NCBI RefSeq assembly: GCF_900188165.1
Contig: NZ_FZOS01000024.1
Location: 1 to 55,448, forward strand
Direction: 5' to 3'
Source: Edaphosphingomonas laterariae
Lineage (GTDB): Bacteria; Pseudomonadota; Alphaproteobacteria; Sphingomonadales; Sphingomonadaceae
DNA length: 55,448 nt
Positions 1 through 8,506 of the stretch are shown here, in pieces (position 1 is the stretch's first letter; every line of letters starts with the position of its first letter). The notes under the pieces are model-generated. The model ran no database searches. It was not told the origin of the DNA and worked only from the letters and a program-made list of their open reading frames with translations. A program made the translations under genes and the position numbers.

Positions 1-2
1 TC

Positions 3-95
3 GCCACCCGCTACGACAAAAGCAAAAGCTCCTATCTCGGCTTCGTCAGCCTCGCATCAGCATTGCTGTGGCTACCCTTTGTCCACGTGGCCTAG
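3..95 (+). CDS. IS5-family transposase, C-terminal fragment
   Basis: Reading from base 3 gives a 30-residue tail that begins ATRYDKSKSSYLGF and ends in a TAG at 93-95. A basic RYDK stretch followed by a Tyr-containing, Leu/Ala-rich helix is typical of the extreme C-terminus of IS5/IS427-group DDE transposases; this is family knowledge, not a database match. The stop codon falls almost exactly where the methyltransferase gene on the other strand is cut. The right end of the insertion sequence is therefore at about 91-95 and the terminal repeat probably overlaps the stop. The rest of the element lies outside the window. Confidence 0.7.
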   Translation, partial: ATRYDKSKSSYLGFVSLASALLWLPFVHVA

Positions 96-532
96 TTTCT
101 GAGGCTGTCCTTAAAGTCGTCTGGATAAACGAAATCGTTGCCAGTATTGTACGGAGGATCAATGTAGATGAGCTTGACCTTGCCCGCATAGCTCTTCTGC
201 AAGAGTTTCAGCACCTCAAGGTTGTCGCCCTCGATCATCAGGTTCTGCGTTGTATCCCAATCGACGCTTTCCTCAGGGCACGGCAACAGCGTGCCGGTGG
301 ACGGCGTGAGGGCTATCTGCCGAGCCTTACGCTTGCCGTGCCAGTTGAGGCCGTATTTTTCGTCCTTCTCGTCCACGGCTCCGCCTAGCAGTTGCCGGAG
401 CACGTCGAAGTCGATCTTCCCCTCCTTAAAAGCATCGGGGAACAGGGCTTTCAGGGCATCGACGTTTTCGGCCACAATGTCGGCGCTCTTGGTGGCGGGG
501 TCATCCAAAACGAGTTTCTTGATTTCAGACAT
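92..532 (-). pseudogene. Type III-like DNA adenine methyltransferase (Mod), truncated by IS insertion
   Basis: N-terminal part of a beta-class N6-adenine methyltransferase of the Mod type. It runs from the N-terminal helical region to the catalytic motif IV, DPPY, inside IYIDPPYNTGNDFVY, and then stops four residues after DDFKD where the IS end begins. The target-recognition region and the SAM-binding motif I, which follow motif IV in this class, are missing, so this fragment cannot be active. The start at 532 has a GGGGGA ribosome site 11 nt upstream; a GTG at 559 that overlaps the preceding stop is an alternative. It is the last visible gene of the leftward defence-like operon. The remainder of mod, and probably a res gene, would lie beyond the IS. 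Confidence 0.8.
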
Positions 533-555
533 GTGAGATGGATTCCCCCTTAGAG

Positions 556-1326
556 TCACAGTTGGTTTGCATAGGCAGCGAGGTCGGCCTCGCGCCGTTG
601 GATTTCTAGGTTCAGGTCCACGCGGCGGCTAAGCTGCTTCTCGCGCTTGGCCTTGGCGCGCAGACCTTCGATTTCTTTGGAGAGCCGCACATGGGCGTTG
701 AGCGCGGCGCGGCGGCGGTCGATGGCTTCCTGATCGTCGGTCGCGGCGAACGCACCCGTCAGGCGGGCGGCGTTTACGGCCTCAATCCGGGCGATCCATC
801 CCGCATAAAGGGCGTACAGGTCGGCGCGTGGCTGCTGCGCTAGCCCAAGGCTTTTCAGAAACGCGACCTGCACGGTATCTACCGCGTCAGCGCGGAGGCC
901 GCTGGCTGCGATGACATTCTCGATCACCGTGCGGCCAGCTTCATTTTGCGCATGGCGCTTGTGCGCCGCCGACACGGCAAGGCCGTTCTCGTCGGCGGTG
1001 ATAAGCAGCACCGGATAGGGAATGGCGCGGTGGATCAGCTCGATTAGCCGCGCAGCCTTGGCACCGGGACGGAAAGCACAGCCAATAACGGCGATCTCAA
1101 GATATTCGCGGGTATCGTCGGCGAAGCTCGGCACGCCGATGGTGGCGGGCTTGCACGCGGCAAACCATTGCAGTTCGTCGATGCCGTCCTGAATGGCGCG
1201 TTTGTCGGCGGCGGTCGGCGCACCTTGTTCGACCAACAGCTTCTTGGGCACACGTGCATCGACGCGCGCGCCGGGCGGAAGCCCCAGCGCGTTAACGATG
1301 GTAAGAAAACCTGCGCCCGCCGTCAT
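556..1326 (-). CDS. DUF4391 domain-containing protein
   Basis: 256 residues, recognised as a DUF4391 protein by its overall layout: an N-terminal alpha/beta part with the segment PVLLITADENGLAVSAAHKR and a C-terminal charged helical region (RLSKEIEGLRAKAKREKQLSRR) likely to form a coiled coil. The biochemical function is unknown. In other genomes these proteins lie between an SNF2-like helicase and a type III methyltransferase, exactly as here, so a structural or regulatory role in that restriction-like complex is inferred. Its start overlaps the helicase stop by 4 bases (ATGA), pointing to translational coupling. Confidence 0.8.
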   Translation of the reverse strand: MTAGAGFLTIVNALGLPPGARVDARVPKKLLVEQGAPTAADKRAIQDGIDELQWFAACKPATIGVPSFADDTREYLEIAVIGCAFRPGAKAARLIELIHRAIPYPVLLITADENGLAVSAAHKRHAQNEAGRTVIENVIAASGLRADAVDTVQVAFLKSLGLAQQPRADLYALYAGWIARIEAVNAARLTGAFAATDDQEAIDRRRAALNAHVRLSKEIEGLRAKAKREKQLSRRVDLNLEIQRREADLAAYANQL

Positions 1327-4300
1327 GCGGCCCCGCTTTCCGGCAGGATGACAAGGAAGGCGACAACTTCGAAATCGTTGATACCGGCGAACTCGCCTTT
1401 CAGGGCGTGGGTACCGCCGGGACTGAAGAGGCTGGCGACGGCGCGCTCCTCGCTCTTGCCAGCGATGGAGGCGACAGCACGCGCCAGAAGCACTTGATAA
1501 TCCTCCATATCGCGCCCGTATCTGGTAGCTTTGTCAAAGCGCGTGCAGGCTTCAGCATCGGGTAGGTCGCGCCCGATGGCAGCCTTCTTGAGCCGGTCGA
1601 GCACCTGCTTGGCCTGCGTGTAAGGCAACAGCACTTCGCCATCGTCGCTTACATGGACAACGAAGTTGGGACACAGCGGATAGCCGGGTTCGGCGGCGCT
1701 CTCCGCCGCCTCACCGACAGCCCGCAGGCAGAAAATGGCACCGGAAGGCAGATCGTTTTCGGGCGCGGATGCGTCGGGTGCGGGCACCACGGCGTAGGTG
1801 CCGGGCGGCAGGCTTTCCAGCCGCTCCCGGTGCTCGCGCATATATCCGGCAAGGTCGATGCGGAAATCGTTGAGCGTGAGGTCGGCGATGGAGACGCCGC
1901 TCGATAAGTCTTCAAGGTCGATCACAGCGTCCTGCAATTTTTGCAGTTGGGCGCGGCGATATTCGAGGTCGTTCATCTGGTTTCCGGCCTGAAACTCGAT
2001 GACGTTTTCCTCGCCAGTCGCGGACACGTCGAGCAGCACCATGCGCCCGCTGACGCGGGATTCGAGGTCTAGATACTCGTCCAGCTCCATGTTGGGCCAG
2101 AAATTGACCAACTGGATGCGGGTGTTAGTCGAGCCGATACGGTCGATACGCCCGAACCGCTGGATGATCCGCACAGGGTTCCAGTGAATATCGTAATTGG
2201 TAAGGAAATCGCAGTCCTGAAGGTTCTGGCCTTCGGAGATGCAATCGGTGGCAATGAGCAGGTCGATCTGGCCTTCGGCGCTCATTTCCTCCGGTCGTTC
2301 TTTCGAGCGCGGAGAAAAAGCGGAGAGGATTGAACTCATGTCACCACGCAGCCCGCGCAGGGTCGTCTTGTTCGCTCCCGTGCCGCTGACGACAGCGGTT
2401 TCGAGGCCAAGCTCGTTCTTTGCCCAGCTCGCAAGCTGTGCGTAGAGATAGTCCGCCGTGTCCGCGAAGGCCGTGAACAACAGGATTTTGCGGTTCTCGC
2501 CGTTGATCGGCGTGGCGACCTTGCCGGCGATCACCTCACGCAAGGCGGCCAGCTTAGCGTCGCGCTCCGGCGTGACAGCCTGCGCGGCAGATAGCAACGT
2601 GGCGAGCCGGTTGCGGTCCTCGATTAAATCCTGCCGCCAGCGAACACGGTCCACGTCATGCAGCAAGACCTTGACCTTGCGCCCGATCAGCAGAGCCTCG
2701 AAGGCGGGATCGTCTATATCAATATCGTCGATGGAAACCTCGTCCACGCTCTCATCGTGGGCGTCGAGCTTTGCCAACAGCGCGTTCACGTCCGCAAGCT
2801 GGCGCTTGATGGTCAGTGCGAAGGACGCGACGGAGCTTTCCATACGCTTAAGAATATTGACGCGAAGCAGGTGGATGAGGCTTTCCTCGCGGTCCACCTG
2901 CCGGAAAAAGCTTTCGCCGCCCCTGATCTTGGTGCTGTATTTCTCGTCATAGACGGACTGCTTGTGCGGAAGAACGTAGCGCAGCGGCGCATAGGCAGCG
3001 AGCGTGAGCCGCCTGATTTCGTTGTTGATCTCGCGGATAGGCCGGAATTCTCCGGCAAGGTCCACATCGGCCTTGATGTTGACTGGCCGTAAGCGTTCTG
3101 GGAACTGGCCGGTTTCCTCGGTGCCGTAATAGCGTTGGACGTGCTTGCGGGAACGCGCGATGGTCAGCAGGTCGAGCAGCTTGAAATAATCGAAGCCGAG
3201 CATGTCCATCAGCCGCGTCGGGCGGCGGTCGGTTTCGGGCAGGTCCAGCCAGCGGTTGAACTGCGTCTGCGCCTTGCGGATGGTCGCCTCGATGCTCTGG
3301 ATGCCGTGGCCCGCGAGTGCGAGGTCATTGCCTTCGGTCATAAAGGCGATCTGGTTCTTGAGGTCGGCAAGGCGATTGTTGACGGGCGTGGCCGACAACA
3401 TGAGCACCTTGGTTTTGACGCCCGCTTTGATGATGCGCTTCATCAAATGGTCGTAACGGGTATCGCGATCCTTATGGGTCGCCTTGTTGCGGAAGTTATG
3501 GGACTCGTCGATCACGACAAGGTCATAATTGCCCCAGTTGACGTGGCTAAGGTCGATGTCACCCGACATGCCGCCCTCGCGAGACAGGTCGGTGTGATTG
3601 AGCACGTCGTAGTTGAAGCGGTCTGACGCGAGGATATTGCGACGGTCGTTGGCCTTGTAGAGCGTCCAGTTATCGCGCAGACGCTTGGGGCAGAGGACAA
3701 GGACGCGGTCGTTGCGCAGCTCGTAGTATTTGATGACAGCAAGGGCCTCGAAGGTTTTGCCAAGGCCGACACTGTCGGCGATGATGCAGCCGCCGATGCG
3801 CTCTAGCTTGTCGATAGCGCCGACCACGCCGTCTCGCTGGAACTTGAAAAGTTTGTTCCAGACGGTGGTGTTCCGAATACCGGTGGCGGATTTGATAATC
3901 CGCTCCTCGTCAAGCTCCTCGCCGATGTCGCGGAAAAGCTCGTAGAGCACCTTAAAATACAGGAGCGAAGGCGGGCGCTGGTTTGCTGCATCGTCGAGAC
4001 GGGCAGCAAGCTGGCTTCCTGTCGGCTTAAGGGCGTTCCAACTCACTTGAAACCAATCAGCATACGCCGCAGCTTCCGCGTCCGTATCGGACAACTGAAC
4101 AAGGCCAAGCTGGTCGCCGGGCGTGATGCCCAGACCTTCGGTCGTGAACGGGCATGTGCCGGTCAGGACGTGGCGGTCGTCGTTGCTAGAAACGACGATC
4201 ATGGATTGAGGTGGAGCTGTCGGCACGTGCCGAACCTCGGCGTGCTTGTTCAGCCATTCACCGGCTTGTTTGGCCAGCCAACGCCCTTGGAGTTTGCCGC

Positions 4301-4523
4301 GCGCGGCAATGTCACCTGATCCGCCGTAAAGGGTTTCAGCAAGGGCTGCGTCTGAGCCGAGCAGAAGGCGGCAGCGTCCGGCCTTCTTCAAATGATCGTG
4401 GGTTTCGGCAAATGCGTAGAGCGAGAACTCCGGCGACATAAGATCAACCGCGGAATCCGGCTGAAGCCATTCTCGCAGCCGATCAATAACCCGCTCATTT
4501 CCGGTGTTACGCAGAAGTTTCAT
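1323..4523 (-). CDS. SNF2-type helicase with N-terminal PLD-like region, defence associated
   Basis: 1066 residues. The N-terminal ~170 residues resemble the degenerate phospholipase D-like module seen in this helicase group. The superfamily 2 ATPase core follows: Walker A in IADSVGLGKTFEALAV (about 240-255), the DEAH-equivalent DESH in YDLVVIDESHNFRN, motif III in MLSATPVNNRL, and the second RecA domain with ATDCISEGQNLQ and QRFGRIDRIGS (motifs V and VI). All catalytic motifs look intact. Such helicases pair with DUF4391 and Mod/Res genes in type III-like restriction islands and probably translocate on DNA to couple recognition to cleavage. It follows the HigA-like gene by 46 bases and overlaps the DUF4391 gene, forming one leftward operon. 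Confidence 0.88.
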   Translation of the reverse strand: MKLLRNTGNERVIDRLREWLQPDSAVDLMSPEFSLYAFAETHDHLKKAGRCRLLLGSDAALAETLYGGSGDIAARGKLQGRWLAKQAGEWLNKHAEVRHVPTAPPQSMIVVSSNDDRHVLTGTCPFTTEGLGITPGDQLGLVQLSDTDAEAAAYADWFQVSWNALKPTGSQLAARLDDAANQRPPSLLYFKVLYELFRDIGEELDEERIIKSATGIRNTTVWNKLFKFQRDGVVGAIDKLERIGGCIIADSVGLGKTFEALAVIKYYELRNDRVLVLCPKRLRDNWTLYKANDRRNILASDRFNYDVLNHTDLSREGGMSGDIDLSHVNWGNYDLVVIDESHNFRNKATHKDRDTRYDHLMKRIIKAGVKTKVLMLSATPVNNRLADLKNQIAFMTEGNDLALAGHGIQSIEATIRKAQTQFNRWLDLPETDRRPTRLMDMLGFDYFKLLDLLTIARSRKHVQRYYGTEETGQFPERLRPVNIKADVDLAGEFRPIREINNEIRRLTLAAYAPLRYVLPHKQSVYDEKYSTKIRGGESFFRQVDREESLIHLLRVNILKRMESSVASFALTIKRQLADVNALLAKLDAHDESVDEVSIDDIDIDDPAFEALLIGRKVKVLLHDVDRVRWRQDLIEDRNRLATLLSAAQAVTPERDAKLAALREVIAGKVATPINGENRKILLFTAFADTADYLYAQLASWAKNELGLETAVVSGTGANKTTLRGLRGDMSSILSAFSPRSKERPEEMSAEGQIDLLIATDCISEGQNLQDCDFLTNYDIHWNPVRIIQRFGRIDRIGSTNTRIQLVNFWPNMELDEYLDLESRVSGRMVLLDVSATGEENVIEFQAGNQMNDLEYRRAQLQKLQDAVIDLEDLSSGVSIADLTLNDFRIDLAGYMREHRERLESLPPGTYAVVPAPDASAPENDLPSGAIFCLRAVGEAAESAAEPGYPLCPNFVVHVSDDGEVLLPYTQAKQVLDRLKKAAIGRDLPDAEACTRFDKATRYGRDMEDYQVLLARAVASIAGKSEERAVASLFSPGGTHALKGEFAGINDFEVVAFLVILPESGAA

Positions 4524-4569
4524 CAGCGATCCGCTCTAACAAACTCTTTGCCCTTGAAACTAAGCCCCG

Positions 4570-4893
4570 TCATGCCCGCCCCTTCGTGTTCAGTCCTGAA
4601 TATCGCTCGACCTTGATGTCTCCCGCCCGCTTGCGCGCTTGGGCGATGTCGTAGCTGTTCTGCATTCGCATCAGCGTCTCCATGGAGACACCAAACGCCT
4701 TCTCGATCCGAAGCGCCATTTCCGAAGACAGATGCGCCCGCTCGTTAAGCAGGGCAGATAGCGCAGGCCGTGTAACGCCGAGCACTTCGGCTGCATCTGT
4801 CACGGACAGGCCGTGCGGTTTCAGCACTTCATGCTTCACGAAGCCGCCCGGATGGGCGGGTTCCTTTAGCCGAACATCGGCCTGATTTGGCAT
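4570..4893 (-). CDS. HigA-type XRE-family antitoxin/regulator, without visible toxin
   Basis: 107 residues. It has the HigA addiction-module layout: a short N-terminal PAHPGG segment, a helix-turn-helix with LSVTDAAEVLGVTRPALSALLN at about 29-50, and the RIEKAFGVSMETLMRMQNSYD helix typical of this family. HigA proteins bind operator palindromes and repress their own operon. The usual upstream toxin gene higB is absent: the 500 bases upstream hold no RelE-like frame. Instead the gene heads the helicase-DUF4391-methyltransferase operon, so it may act as a control protein for that operon. A perfect 7-bp inverted repeat lies 63 bases upstream (4956-4974). Confidence 0.85.
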   Translation of the reverse strand: MPNQADVRLKEPAHPGGFVKHEVLKPHGLSVTDAAEVLGVTRPALSALLNERAHLSSEMALRIEKAFGVSMETLMRMQNSYDIAQARKRAGDIKVERYSGLNTKGRA

Positions 4894-4955
4894 GTGCGGT
4901 ATCCGGTTGAATTGCCCCTTGAATCGACTTTCAGCCTATCGGACGGATCGTTGCC

Positions 4956-4974
4956 TGTAAAGACACGCTTTACA
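4956..4974. promoter_or_regulatory. Putative operator palindrome upstream of the higA-like gene
   Basis: TGTAAAG-ACACG-CTTTACA is a perfect 7-bp inverted repeat with a 5-base spacer, centred about 72 bases upstream of the HigA-like start codon. Its size and position suit an XRE/HigA dimer site overlapping the promoter of the leftward defence operon. Autoregulation is inferred from the family. Confidence 0.5.
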
Positions 4975-5044
4975 TAACCTTTGAAGCGTGAGCCGTGTCC
5001 GGCTTCCGGCACAACGGCACGTTCATAGCCGTGCCCTCGCGGCT

Positions 5045-5398
5045 TCACACCTTCACGAAGCGCGAACCGACAATGGCGGCGCGGGCGGTTTCGTCGCTCC
5101 ATGCCATGCGGTCTATCTTGCCTTGGCCGATTTTCCCGCGCTGGCGGCGTATCGCTTCGCCGCGCTTGAGCGGATAGAGCGGGCGCAGCCATTGGGGCGC
5201 TGGCTCGACTGTGCAGGCCGTCACCTCGATATGCACCCAGCCGCCCCGGTCAATCTTGACGATTTGCCCTGTAATGACGCGATGGCCGGTGATGACTGGC
5301 CTTTTCTTGGAATGGCGCGGCTGCGGTTTCCAGACCGGCTCGCGCCAACGGATCACGTCCGCAACGATGAATTCAGTGCCGCAGGACAGCCATTTCAC
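5045..5398 (-). CDS. Conserved-looking hypothetical protein, 117 aa
   Basis: The frame is open much further upstream, but a GTG at 5398 is preceded at 4 bases by a strong GGGGGAG ribosome site, which fixes the likely start and a 117-residue product. The protein is basic, with a central hydrophobic/beta segment VITGQIVKIDRGGWVHIEVTA and a C-terminus ending in AIVGSRFVKV. No transmembrane segment or recognised domain is visible. It lies between the defence operon and the mobilization operon and reads leftwards. I do not recognise the family. Confidence 0.6.
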   Translation of the reverse strand: MKWLSCGTEFIVADVIRWREPVWKPQPRHSKKRPVITGHRVITGQIVKIDRGGWVHIEVTACTVEPAPQWLRPLYPLKRGEAIRRQRGKIGQGKIDRMAWSDETARAAIVGSRFVKV

Positions 5399-5521
5399 AT
5401 CTCCCCCAATCCGGGGCGCTTCGCGGGCGCAGTGCCGCTCGGGCATCTGCGCATGCGCGCCTCTGTATGGTAAGCTTGACGCGCCCCCTGTCTCTTTAGA
5501 TTGTGAAGGGTAAAGACGTTT

Positions 5522-5626
5522 GTGCGCAAGTACATCTGCAACGTCCTGTCCACGAGGCAGGACATTGCAAAGATTTACCGGGACGGGTTGCCGCTCCGCA
5601 CAAACATACAGGCGTATGTTTACTAA
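5522..5626 (+). other. Possible 34-aa ORF overlapping an 11-bp stem-loop
   Basis: GTG at 5522 to TAA at 5624-5626 encodes a sensible-looking peptide starting MRKYICNVLSTRQDIAKIYR. The same stretch contains a stem TGCAAcGTCCTG / CAGGACaTTGCA (5537-5569; 11 pairs and one mismatch). It could be a leader peptide, a remnant of a longer gene, or only a structured leader for the mobilization operon. The ribosome site (AAGGG about 11 bases upstream) is weak. Confidence 0.25.
5602..5621. promoter_or_regulatory. Palindrome AAACATAC-AGGC-GTATGTTT, copy 1 of a recurring operator-like site
   Basis: Perfect 8-bp inverted repeat with a 4-base spacer, ending 15 bases before the start codon of the first mobilization-operon gene. 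The core CATAC-N4-GTATG recurs at 5766-5779 and 8569-8582. A position just before the ribosome site suits a repressor of transfer genes; this is an inference. Confidence 0.5.
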
Positions 5627-5636
5627 CGGGGGCCAC

Positions 5637-6122
5637 ATGCCGGAGGACAAGCCGAGCTCACCAACCGTAGATGAAGCGCTAAGCGCTTGGGAACAAGGCG
5701 TAGGCAATACGCCCGATGCGCCGTCGCACCCGAAGCTCGCCCACCTCAAATCCCTCTTCGCCGCGCATACGGATGTATGCAGCTTGGAAGCCGTGCTTTC
5801 CGCCGCGATGAATGACGCGGGCGACGCCGTATCCGTGACGGTCGAGGTGCAACCGGGATTGCTCGCGCTTCTCGCGCACATCGAGAAACTCGATTCGGCC
5901 CGAGTCGGGCGGAATCCCGCGCCGCCGTCGCGCTTGCTGACGCAGATTGTCAGCAATCACCTCGAAAATCTGCTGCATACCATCGTAACCAACCCGACCA
6001 GCCATCCACACTATGCGGAACTGTGGAACGCCGTCTGCTCCGCCGAAGGCGCGCCGGAACTGGCGGTGCCAACCGACGACGCGGCGAACGGGACGCCGCC
6101 CGCTGACGGAGGGCCGTTCTGA
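5637..6122 (+). CDS. Hypothetical protein, first gene of the mobilization operon
   Basis: 161 residues, soluble and mostly helical (SLEAVLSAAMNDAGDAVSVT, LLTQIVSNHLENLLHTIVTN), with an acidic N-terminus and a Pro/Asp-rich tail. ATG 5637 is chosen because GGGGG lies 6 bases upstream; the frame is open further upstream with no better start. Its stop overlaps the coupling-protein start (TGATG), so the two are probably translated together. This suggests a role with the coupling protein in DNA transfer. I do not recognise the family. Confidence 0.65.
   Translation: MPEDKPSSPTVDEALSAWEQGVGNTPDAPSHPKLAHLKSLFAAHTDVCSLEAVLSAAMNDAGDAVSVTVEVQPGLLALLAHIEKLDSARVGRNPAPPSRLLTQIVSNHLENLLHTIVTNPTSHPHYAELWNAVCSAEGAPELAVPTDDAANGTPPADGGPF
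5765..5780. promoter_or_regulatory. Palindrome GCATAC-GGAT-GTATGC, copy 2
   Basis: Perfect 6-bp inverted repeat with a 4-base spacer inside the first mobilization gene, sharing the CATAC-N4-GTATG core with the sites at 5602 and 8568. Confidence 0.4.
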
Positions 6123-8506
6123 TGCGCGCGGCGACGAAGCCCATGCGGGCCGTCGCCTTATCGCTGGCGCTTGCCGCCGTGCCAATGCCAGCCGCTGCAC
6201 AAGAGAACGTGCCAAGCTGGCAGAAGGATAACCCGATATTCCGGCAGGGCGGCGAGCCGCGCGGGCTGGTGCTACCGCCCGCGCAGCAGCGCGTCTTTGA
6301 TCGCGATGCGGCCTTGCTGGCCGATATCCGCGTGGAGCTTGCGGAGGGCGAGTATCGCCGCAAGGCAGGCGAGATTGACGCGGCGGCATGGCGCAGCCGC
6401 GCCGCTGAACTGCAATCAGCGGAAACCGCCCTGCGCCGGAAATGGCAGGGCATCGGCACAGGCCAAGACTTGATGCTGAGCAGCGCCACCGACAGCATCG
6501 CCCGCGCGCGCATGGCGGCGCTCAGGGCGCAATACGCCCCGCCCAAAGAGCCGACCCCTTGGAACTACGTCACCGAGCTTGCAGGGATTGCCAAGGATAT
6601 GGCCGTGGGCCTGTTCCGCGAGGGCATGGACCTTCTCGGCAGGCTGTTCGCCAGCCTGTTCGGCCCGCTGACTTTGCTCGTGGGCGTGGTCGGCCTGATT
6701 TGGCTCGTGAAGGACAAACGGCGCAAACCGAAGCCAAAACCCGCCCTGTCCGACAATTACGGCTCCGCCCGCTATGCCGAGGTGCGGAGCAGCCTTGCCG
6801 ATGAATATGACGGCTTCCGGGGCGTGTTTTTCGGGAAGAGCAGCGCGCCGGAGCTTTCAGCTATCCCCATCGAGCAGCAGTCGGGCGCGCCCGTGCTCTC
6901 GACGCCCGAACACCATACGCTGATTGTCGCGCGCACCCGCACGGGCAAGGGCACCCGCGTCATCGTGCCAACGCTCCTACGCTACGGCGGCTCGGCCATC
7001 GTCATCGACCCCAAGGGCGAGAACGCCGTCATCACGGCGCGCATCCGGCGCAGCACCCTCAATAGCGCCGTCCACGTCATCAACCCGTGGGGCGAACTGG
7101 CGGAGACCTTTAAAGAGCGTGGCCTTGCCCCCGCGACCTTCAATCCGCTGGACGTGCTGGTGCGCGACGACCCCAACGCCGTCGCGGTGGCGCAGGCGCT
7201 CGCGGGGGCGGTCTGTCCGTCGCCTCCCGGCGACAAAGACCGCTACTGGCAGGGCAGCGCGGCCAACGTCCTGACCGCCGTGCTCTTGTGGATCACCGAC
7301 CAGCCGGGCGAGCAAAAGACGCTCGCCCGCGCGCGGGAGATTGTAAGCCTGAGCCGCAAGGATTTTACGGACAGGTTTCTGGTGCCCATGGCGGCCAGCA
7401 GCGCCTTCGGCGGGGCGATACGGGAGATGGTCAGCCCGTACCTCGACCTCGCGCAGGAAACTTATTCGGGCATCATGTCCAACCTGTCTGAGGCCACCAA
7501 GTTCCTCTCCGACCCGCAGGTCAAAGCCGCCACCGCCACATCATCCTTCGACATGGCCGACCTGATACGGGAAGCAGTGACGGTCTATCTGGTCATCCCG
7601 CCCGACCGTATCGACACCCAGCGCACATGGCTCCGGCTCATGACCACGGCGGCCATGCACACCTTCAAGCGTTATCCGCTGGGCGGGCGTCCGCCGCACC
7701 GCTGCATGATCTTGATGGACGAGTTTCCGGCGCTGGGGCGCATCGAGGATTTGCCCCGCGATATCGCCACCATGTCGGGCTACGGCATCGACTTCACCCT
7801 CATTGTGCAGGGCCTCGACCAGCTCAAAGACCTCTATGGCGCGGCGGCAGGAACCATACTCTCGAACTGCGCCTTCAAATGGTTTTGCAACGTCAACGAC
7901 CTTGAGAGCGCGAACTACCTCTCCGAAACCTTGGGCAAAGTGACCGTGCAGACGGTCGGCCATGGCGAGGGGCAGAACTTCGGCCCCGGCGGCGGCGGGC
8001 ATAGCGAAAACCTCAACTACGGAGAAACAGGCCGCCCGCTGCTCATGCCCGACGAGGTGCTGGCCTTGGGCCGTGACGTGGCGATTGTCCTGAACCCCAC
8101 AGACCGTCCGCACTACGTCCGGCCCGTGGATTACTGGCGGCTCCCCGACGCCTTCGCGTCGCTGGCCAGCGCCTATCCGCATCTCTATTGGGAGCCGCCC
8201 TTAGCCTATGACGACAACCCGTATTTCGTGCGGAGCGGCAAATCGGACGGCGGCCAGAATGGCCGCCAGTCCGGCGGCGCGCGTCAGCGCGCCGCAAAGC
8301 CCAACGGCAAAATGACGCGCGCGGAAGCGCTCGACCTTCTCGGCCTCTCGGAAGGCGCAACCGCCGCCGAGGTGCGGGCCGCATGGAAGCGGCTGATGCA
8401 GAAGGTGCATCCCGACACCGGCGGCTCCGCCCGTTTTGCGCAGATGCTTAACGAGGCCCGCGAGGTGCTCGGCACGGGCGGCGGCGAAGAGGGCCGCGCG
8501 CGATGA
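6122..8506 (+). CDS. VirD4/TraG-type coupling protein with C-terminal J-domain
   Basis: 794 residues. In order: an N-terminal signal-like segment (MRAVALSLALAAVPMPAAA), a membrane segment near residues 180-197 (LTLLVGVVGLIWLV), then the hexameric ATPase domain with Walker A VARTRTGKGTR (about 268-278) and Walker B MILMDEFPALG (about 528-538). Coupling proteins hand the relaxase-DNA complex to a type IV secretion channel. Unusually, residues about 730-790 form a DnaJ-type J-domain with an HPD tripeptide (near 762) in QKVHPDTGGSARF. This suggests recruitment of DnaK/Hsp70 to the transfer machinery, for example for unfolding the relaxase; that is an inference. It overlaps both its upstream gene and the following repeat-containing frame. 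Confidence 0.93.
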   Translation: MRAATKPMRAVALSLALAAVPMPAAAQENVPSWQKDNPIFRQGGEPRGLVLPPAQQRVFDRDAALLADIRVELAEGEYRRKAGEIDAAAWRSRAAELQSAETALRRKWQGIGTGQDLMLSSATDSIARARMAALRAQYAPPKEPTPWNYVTELAGIAKDMAVGLFREGMDLLGRLFASLFGPLTLLVGVVGLIWLVKDKRRKPKPKPALSDNYGSARYAEVRSSLADEYDGFRGVFFGKSSAPELSAIPIEQQSGAPVLSTPEHHTLIVARTRTGKGTRVIVPTLLRYGGSAIVIDPKGENAVITARIRRSTLNSAVHVINPWGELAETFKERGLAPATFNPLDVLVRDDPNAVAVAQALAGAVCPSPPGDKDRYWQGSAANVLTAVLLWITDQPGEQKTLARAREIVSLSRKDFTDRFLVPMAASSAFGGAIREMVSPYLDLAQETYSGIMSNLSEATKFLSDPQVKAATATSSFDMADLIREAVTVYLVIPPDRIDTQRTWLRLMTTAAMHTFKRYPLGGRPPHRCMILMDEFPALGRIEDLPRDIATMSGYGIDFTLIVQGLDQLKDLYGAAAGTILSNCAFKWFCNVNDLESANYLSETLGKVTVQTVGHGEGQNFGPGGGGHSENLNYGETGRPLLMPDEVLALGRDVAIVLNPTDRPHYVRPVDYWRLPDAFASLASAYPHLYWEPPLAYDDNPYFVRSGKSDGGQNGRQSGGARQRAAKPNGKMTRAEALDLLGLSEGATAAEVRAAWKRLMQKVHPDTGGSARFAQMLNEAREVLGTGGGEEGRAR

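Noticed and set aside
4866-5192. A higB toxin gene upstream of the higA-like gene
   Set aside because: The 108-codon frame here has no RelE-like fold motifs and overlaps the higA start; similarity to HigB could not be made convincing.
5399-5956. Upstream extension of the 117-aa leftward gene
   Set aside because: The extension lies opposite the first mobilization gene and lacks a ribosome site; GTG 5398 with GGGGGAG is much better.
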